From positions 1 through 64,000 of the forward strand of contig SVSR01000002.1 in NCBI GenBank assembly GCA_015064205.1: 64,000 nt of DNA, read 5' to 3'. This document shows, piece by piece, positions 59,001 to 64,000 of this stretch; position 1 is the first letter of the stretch; every line of letters starts with the position of its first letter. A program made the position numbers and the translations under genes. Below the pieces are notes generated by a model. The model had not been told where the DNA came from, searched no databases, and saw only the letters and a program-made list of their open reading frames with translations. This DNA is from Oscillospiraceae bacterium. GTDB lineage: Bacteria > Bacillota > Clostridia > Oscillospirales > CAG-272.

Positions 59001-60272
59001 TCAAGTATTACTGCTATTTTCTTCATCGCTTTTGTTCAAAAACACGCAGTCATCAAGCAATGAAGCCTTCTTTATAACGTCCTCGGCAAAGGCACGGCAG
59101 GTTGGCGACCCGCATGCTCCGCAGTCAAAGCCCGGAAGCTTTTTTTCAAGGCTGACTATTTCCTTCATTAAGCTCATAGCCGTTTTTCTGTCCGAATCAA
59201 GCTTTGATGCCGACTCGTATTCCGGCTGCCTGTATTCATACTTTTTCGGTATGCTCTTAACCTCATCAACCGAGGGCCTGTTTTGCATAACAGGCAGATA
59301 TCTTTTAATATTCTGTATCTTAACCTTTGCAAGATACGGGTTGCCGACGTTCATTACTCCCCCCACGCAACCCGAGCTGCATGCGTTGAGCTCTATGTAA
59401 TCAAGAAACGGAAAGCTTCCCGTTTCAAGCTCGTCAAGCACCTTGATTATGTTTTCAATACCGTCTGCGGCAAGATACCGGTCGTTTAAAAGCGCCGACG
59501 CTTCTCCTCCGCTGAGGGCCCAGCTCATTCCTACCATTCCCGTTTTCGATATCGGGGCGATATCTTCTGATTTGCCCATGGCGCCAAGTAATTCAAAATA
59601 AATTTCGTTCACGGCTACAACAAAGTCAACGTGACTTTCATAACCGTCTATATTATTTTTAACTGCGCTTATTTTCGCAGGGCAAGGTGAGATGAACACC
59701 GTTACGATATCTTCTCTTTTTAATTCGGGGTGCTTTGCCATCGCTTCCTCGATCGCCTTTTCGGCGGCGATCTCCATCGGCGAGAGCATCGGAACGAGGT
59801 TGTCGCGCAGATATGGGAATCTGAGCGCTATGAGTCTGGTTACAACAGGACACGCCGAGCTTATGACCGGGCGTCTGATGTCGTCGCGCTTTAAATACTG
59901 CCTCGTATATTCGGTTACGAGCTCTGCCGCTCTTGCAACCTCGTACACGTAGTCAAAGCCGATTTTCAAAAGTCCGTCCATTATATAGTCGGCATCGTCA
60001 AGATTTTCAAACTGTCCGTACAAAGACGGAGGCGGGAGCGCAATTACAAACTTCTTGCCAAACGGCAGATCTGCCAGCTTGTCTGCAACGGCGCGCTTTG
60101 CCTTATGCGGACACTGTCTGATACATTCGCCGCAATCGATACAACGCCCGGAATCTATAACCGCATGCCCGTTTTTTATGCGTATCGCTTCAGTCGGACA
60201 TCTTTTTAGGCAGGTTATACATCCCTTGCACTTGTCGTAATCGAGCGCAACAGAATGCTTGTAAGGAGCCAC
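59001..60272 (-). CDS. HydS-like [FeFe]-hydrogenase-related protein, putative sensor
   Basis: The 423-residue protein has two ferredoxin [4Fe-4S] motifs at the N-terminus (CKGCITCLKRCP, CIDCGECIRQCP) and a hydrogenase large-subunit domain whose H-cluster motifs deviate: SSACPVV (L1), SPCPAKISA (L2), NACSSGCVGG (L3). A C-terminal 4Fe-4S domain follows (FDCGACGSPTCRAFAEDV). This resembles the 'sensory' (HydS/group C-D) hydrogenases rather than a producer. The start codon is GTG (GAGGTG upstream). It lies between the two DRTGG/ATPase pairs, consistent with a redox or H2 sensor for the operon. Confidence 0.85.
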   Translation of the reverse strand: MAPYKHSVALDYDKCKGCITCLKRCPTEAIRIKNGHAVIDSGRCIDCGECIRQCPHKAKRAVADKLADLPFGKKFVIALPPPSLYGQFENLDDADYIMDGLLKIGFDYVYEVARAAELVTEYTRQYLKRDDIRRPVISSACPVVTRLIALRFPYLRDNLVPMLSPMEIAAEKAIEEAMAKHPELKREDIVTVFISPCPAKISAVKNNIDGYESHVDFVVAVNEIYFELLGAMGKSEDIAPISKTGMVGMSWALSGGEASALLNDRYLAADGIENIIKVLDELETGSFPFLDYIELNACSSGCVGGVMNVGNPYLAKVKIQNIKRYLPVMQNRPSVDEVKSIPKKYEYRQPEYESASKLDSDRKTAMSLMKEIVSLEKKLPGFDCGACGSPTCRAFAEDVIKKASLLDDCVFLNKSDEENSSNT

Positions 60273-60281
60273 TTTATCACC

Positions 60282-60710
60282 TCATATGTTTACTGACATT
60301 GTAATTTTTGTTCCTTTTCCTACTTCGCTTTCTATATTGAGCTCATCCGTATATCTCTTGATATTAGGAAGCCCCATTCCGGCGCCAAAGCCAAGTGACC
60401 GGATATTATCGGGAGCCGTTGAATAGCCCTCTCTCATTGCAAGCTCAATATCTGCGATTCCGGGGCCGCGGTCGGTCATAACGAGCGTCACCTTATCGTC
60501 TGTGATAAAAAGCTCAGCCTCGCCGCCGCCTGCATGTATGACCATGTTTATCTCAGCTTCATACATCGCTATCGACACACGTCTTATCGCTTCGGAATCT
60601 ATGCCTATTCGCCTGAGGATCTTTTTTACCTGTACGGATGCTTCTCCCGCAGAGGTAAAATCGTTCCCATCCACGTCAAAGTGAAATGCAAGCGGACTTG
60701 CGTTATCCAT
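60282..60710 (-). CDS. RsbW/RsbT-like GHKL ATPase, first copy
   Basis: The 142-residue protein has an anti-sigma-factor-type GHKL domain: N box YEAEINMVIHA, G1 DRGPGIAD, G2 GFGAGMGLPNIKRYTDEL. RsbW/SpoIIAB relatives bind a partner protein in an ATP-dependent way; no anti-anti-sigma partner is adjacent. GGAGG precedes the ATG. It lies between the first DRTGG gene and the HydS-like gene. Confidence 0.85.
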   Translation of the reverse strand: MDNASPLAFHFDVDGNDFTSAGEASVQVKKILRRIGIDSEAIRRVSIAMYEAEINMVIHAGGGEAELFITDDKVTLVMTDRGPGIADIELAMREGYSTAPDNIRSLGFGAGMGLPNIKRYTDELNIESEVGKGTKITMSVNI

Positions 60711-60713
60711 GGC

Positions 60714-61061
60714 TTACACCTCCTGAGGCATAAGTCCGCCCGAATAAAGCCTTCCGCAAGCCTCAAACATTCGCATCTTCGTTGCTAAAACAACGATCGA
60801 TGCGTCTGCCGCAAGCTCAAGCATTTCAGGCGAGGGCATCTTATTGCGTACGAATACGATGCAGCGCATATCCATCATCTCAGCCGTTCTTATTACCTGC
60901 GGGTTAACAAGACCCGTAAGTAACACCGCCTGATTCTTTACGTATGCAAGAACGTCGCTCATCATATCGCTTCCGCAAGCCGAATGAACCTCATGCTCGA
61001 TAAGCTCTTCGCAGCATAGTACCTTCGCGTCAAGTAATGACGCAATTTCGGACATTTTCAT
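60714..61061 (-). CDS. DRTGG-domain protein, first copy
   Basis: The 115-residue protein begins MKMSEIASLLDAKVLCCEE and has the DRTGG layout (GSDMMSDVLAYVKNQAVLLTGLVNPQVIRTAEMMDMRCIVFVRN), with a conserved mobile cofactor-type fold. It is a diverged copy of 58648-58980. ATG 61061 has GGAG at six bases; the track start 61073 lacks one. It lies directly behind hydC. Confidence 0.8.
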   Translation of the reverse strand: MKMSEIASLLDAKVLCCEELIEHEVHSACGSDMMSDVLAYVKNQAVLLTGLVNPQVIRTAEMMDMRCIVFVRNKMPSPEMLELAADASIVVLATKMRMFEACGRLYSGGLMPQEV

Positions 61062-61108
61062 ATAAATCTCCATGCCGGTCCTGCCGGCCGATCAAATTAA
61101 GTATTTAC

Positions 61109-61606
61109 TCAGTCTATGTACGGAGCAAGGATCTTGTCTACGTCTGCAGTTACAAGTCTTCCGTATACTTCGTCGTTTATGGTAAGTACGGGAGCAAGTC
61201 CGCATGCACCGATGCAACGGGTTGCATCAATGCTGTACTTTCCGTCGGGGCTTGTCTGGCCTACGCCAACTCCGAGCTTTTCCGAAATCTTTTCGATAAT
61301 GTCGCCCGAACCCTTAACGTAGCATGCAGTTCCAAGGCATACCGCAACTGCAACCTTTCCCTTCGGGTTGAGCACGAACTGGGAATAGAACGTTGCTACT
61401 CCGTATACTTCGGCAAGAGATACTCCCATTGACAAAGCTATATGGTTCTGAACTTCGATAGGGAGATATCCGTAGATATTCTGCGCGCCCTGAAGTATGG
61501 GCATAAGCGCACCCTTGTCGTCCTTGTGCTTTGCAATAAGTGCATCAAGCTTAGCTTCCTGCTCCTTGGTTCCTGCAAAAGCAACCGTGGTCAAATTCTT
61601 CTTCAT
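61109..61606 (-). CDS. hydC: HydC: NuoE-like [2Fe-2S] subunit of the hydrogenase
   Basis: The 165-residue thioredoxin-fold protein has NuoE ligands AVCLGTACYVKG (two Cys) and ATRCIGACGLAPVL (two Cys). It begins the operon; GGAGGAACAG precedes the ATG. It completes the HydABC set, though separated from hydB by seven genes and in the reverse of the usual C-B-A compact order. The strongest regulatory feature is the Rex-like box upstream. Confidence 0.93.
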   Translation of the reverse strand: MKKNLTTVAFAGTKEQEAKLDALIAKHKDDKGALMPILQGAQNIYGYLPIEVQNHIALSMGVSLAEVYGVATFYSQFVLNPKGKVAVAVCLGTACYVKGSGDIIEKISEKLGVGVGQTSPDGKYSIDATRCIGACGLAPVLTINDEVYGRLVTADVDKILAPYID

Positions 61607-61660
61607 TGAATCTGTTCCTCCTGATTTGATTTATGAAATATACCCCGGGGAAAAGTATGA

Positions 61661-61678
61661 TTGTTAAATTTTTGGCAA
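61661..61678 (-). promoter_or_regulatory. Rex-like operator in the hydrogenase leader
   Basis: TTGTTAAATTTTTGGCAA matches the Rex consensus TTGTTAAnnnnTTAACAA at 12 of 14 defined bases (the mismatches are two G for A). It lies about 55 bp upstream of the hydC ATG, and a TATAAT (61683-61678 on the minus strand) abuts it. Rex senses NADH/NAD+ and represses fermentation and hydrogenase genes in Clostridia. Confidence 0.65.
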
Positions 61679-61719
61679 TTATATCGCGTTTTTACCCCAA
61701 GAGTCGCATTCGCCATTTC

Positions 61720-61748
61720 ATTATACTACATATTAAAGAAAAAATCTA
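61720..61748 (-). promoter_or_regulatory. Possible promoter of the hydrogenase operon
   Basis: On the minus strand TAGATT (61748-61743), 17 bp, TATAAT (61725-61720). The -35 is poor; an alternative -10 at 61683-61678 overlaps the Rex-like box. Which is used cannot be told. Confidence 0.4.
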
Positions 61749-61952
61749 TAGTTTTTGCGAACTTTTTTAAAGAAAATCAAGGATTTTTTGATTTTTTTGT
61801 CATTATAACGTATCTCATCCCTCTTTTGGACTGCAAAAACGACACCTCAGCCCGCCGACTCTCTTATAAAACTATGGATAAACAGCACTTTATATTACAA
61901 ATCGTAATAACTCTCATATCCGAAGGTGGCTGTTTGATATTTCTTCGGTTTC

Positions 61953-62028
61953 GTAGGGCAGGGGCTTGCTCCTGCCGTCTATATGGTTAAAAATTGCACG
62001 AAGCGGCGGGAGCAAGCCCCCGCCCTAC
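61953..62028. repeat. Dispersed inverted-repeat element, copy 3 (best preserved)
   Basis: gtagggcaggggcttgctcc...cg and gcggcgggagcaagccccc...ccctac are ~25-bp inverted arms, each with its own small hairpin, around a 25-bp centre. It lies in the 489-bp gap between obgE and the hydrogenase promoter, which otherwise shows no ORF or RNA gene. Confidence 0.88.
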
Positions 62029-62050
62029 GAAAATTTTTACAAAAAACAAG

Positions 62051-62094
62051 CGCGAGAGGTGTACTTCTGACAAAAGTACACCTCTCGCATAGAA
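62051..62094 (-). terminator. Terminator of ligA-obgE
   Basis: GCGAGAGGTGTACTT/AAGTACACCTCTCGC stem with a 7-base loop, seven bases after the obgE stop. The minus-strand sequence after the stem (gcttgtttttt) is T-rich. Confidence 0.88.
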
Positions 62095-62095
62095 A

Positions 62096-64000
<1,905 letters not shown>

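Noticed and set aside
61799-61990. Small plus-strand ORF 61661-61990 in the obgE-hydC gap
   Set aside because: No ribosome site; it crosses the Rex-like box and a repeat element.

Overview
The window looks like a chromosome segment of a spore-forming anaerobe of the class Clostridia (Bacillota), probably a fermentative gut or rumen member. The evidence is a SpoIIE sporulation phosphatase preceded by Spo0A-box-like sites, a trimeric [FeFe] hydrogenase, a Cys T-box, Gram-positive housekeeping genes (ylxM-ffh, rbfA-nrnA-truB, ireB, obgE), consensus sigma-A promoters and strong AGGAGG-type ribosome sites. I cannot name a genus. No transposase, integrase, phage or CRISPR locus is present.

Layout. 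1-2.9 kb: tail of a repeat-rich surface protein, then ylxM-ffh-rpsP-khpA. 3.0-10.9 kb: one long run from a single promoter to a single terminator (rbfA, nrnA, truB, pgeF, then a Gld-type ABC system: ATPase, permease, GldG-like, DUF4340). 11-16 kb: small HTH gene, MFS transporter, CAU-anticodon tRNA, iron alcohol dehydrogenase, asnA with a DUF1643 gene. 16-22 kb: MacAB-like export system (HlyD, ABC ATPase, FtsX permease) followed by an SLH-domain surface protein. 22-28.5 kb: YgiQ radical SAM, ireB, ribF, a PBP5-type carboxypeptidase with altered motifs, and two membrane proteins (YesL-like, SpoIIM-like). 28.7-31.9 kb: cysE-cysS and a solute-binding lipoprotein downstream of a T-box with a UGC specifier. 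31.9-33.9 kb: DUF5685, J-domain and membrane protein operon. 34-37 kb: PflX-like radical SAM, methyltransferase, Hsp33. 37-40 kb: MinD-like ATPase with a degenerate methylglyoxal-synthase-like protein; a DUF6809/XRE divergent pair around three palindromes; a Fic protein. 40-50 kb: glyA, gpmI, DAHP synthase, double FMN-binding membrane protein, trmB, DUF975, flippase and cardiolipin synthase. 50.6-53 kb: spoIIE. 53.4-61.6 kb: a ten-gene hydrogenase operon on the minus strand. 62-64 kb: obgE and the end of ligA.

Most interesting. (1) The hydrogenase operon joins bifurcating-type HydABC subunits to a second hydrogenase-like Fe-S protein, two DRTGG proteins, two GHKL ATPases and a PHP phosphoesterase. 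It reads like a built-in redox or H2 sensing circuit, and a Rex-like box lies in its leader. (2) The family-3 solute-binding lipoprotein behind cysE-cysS appears circularly permuted: its second lobe comes first. (3) Several proteins have lost canonical catalytic residues (the methylglyoxal-synthase-like protein, Fic, the PBP5-like protein). (4) A ~76-bp inverted-repeat element occurs three times between genes. All of this comes from reading sequence and the given translations; no searches were run.
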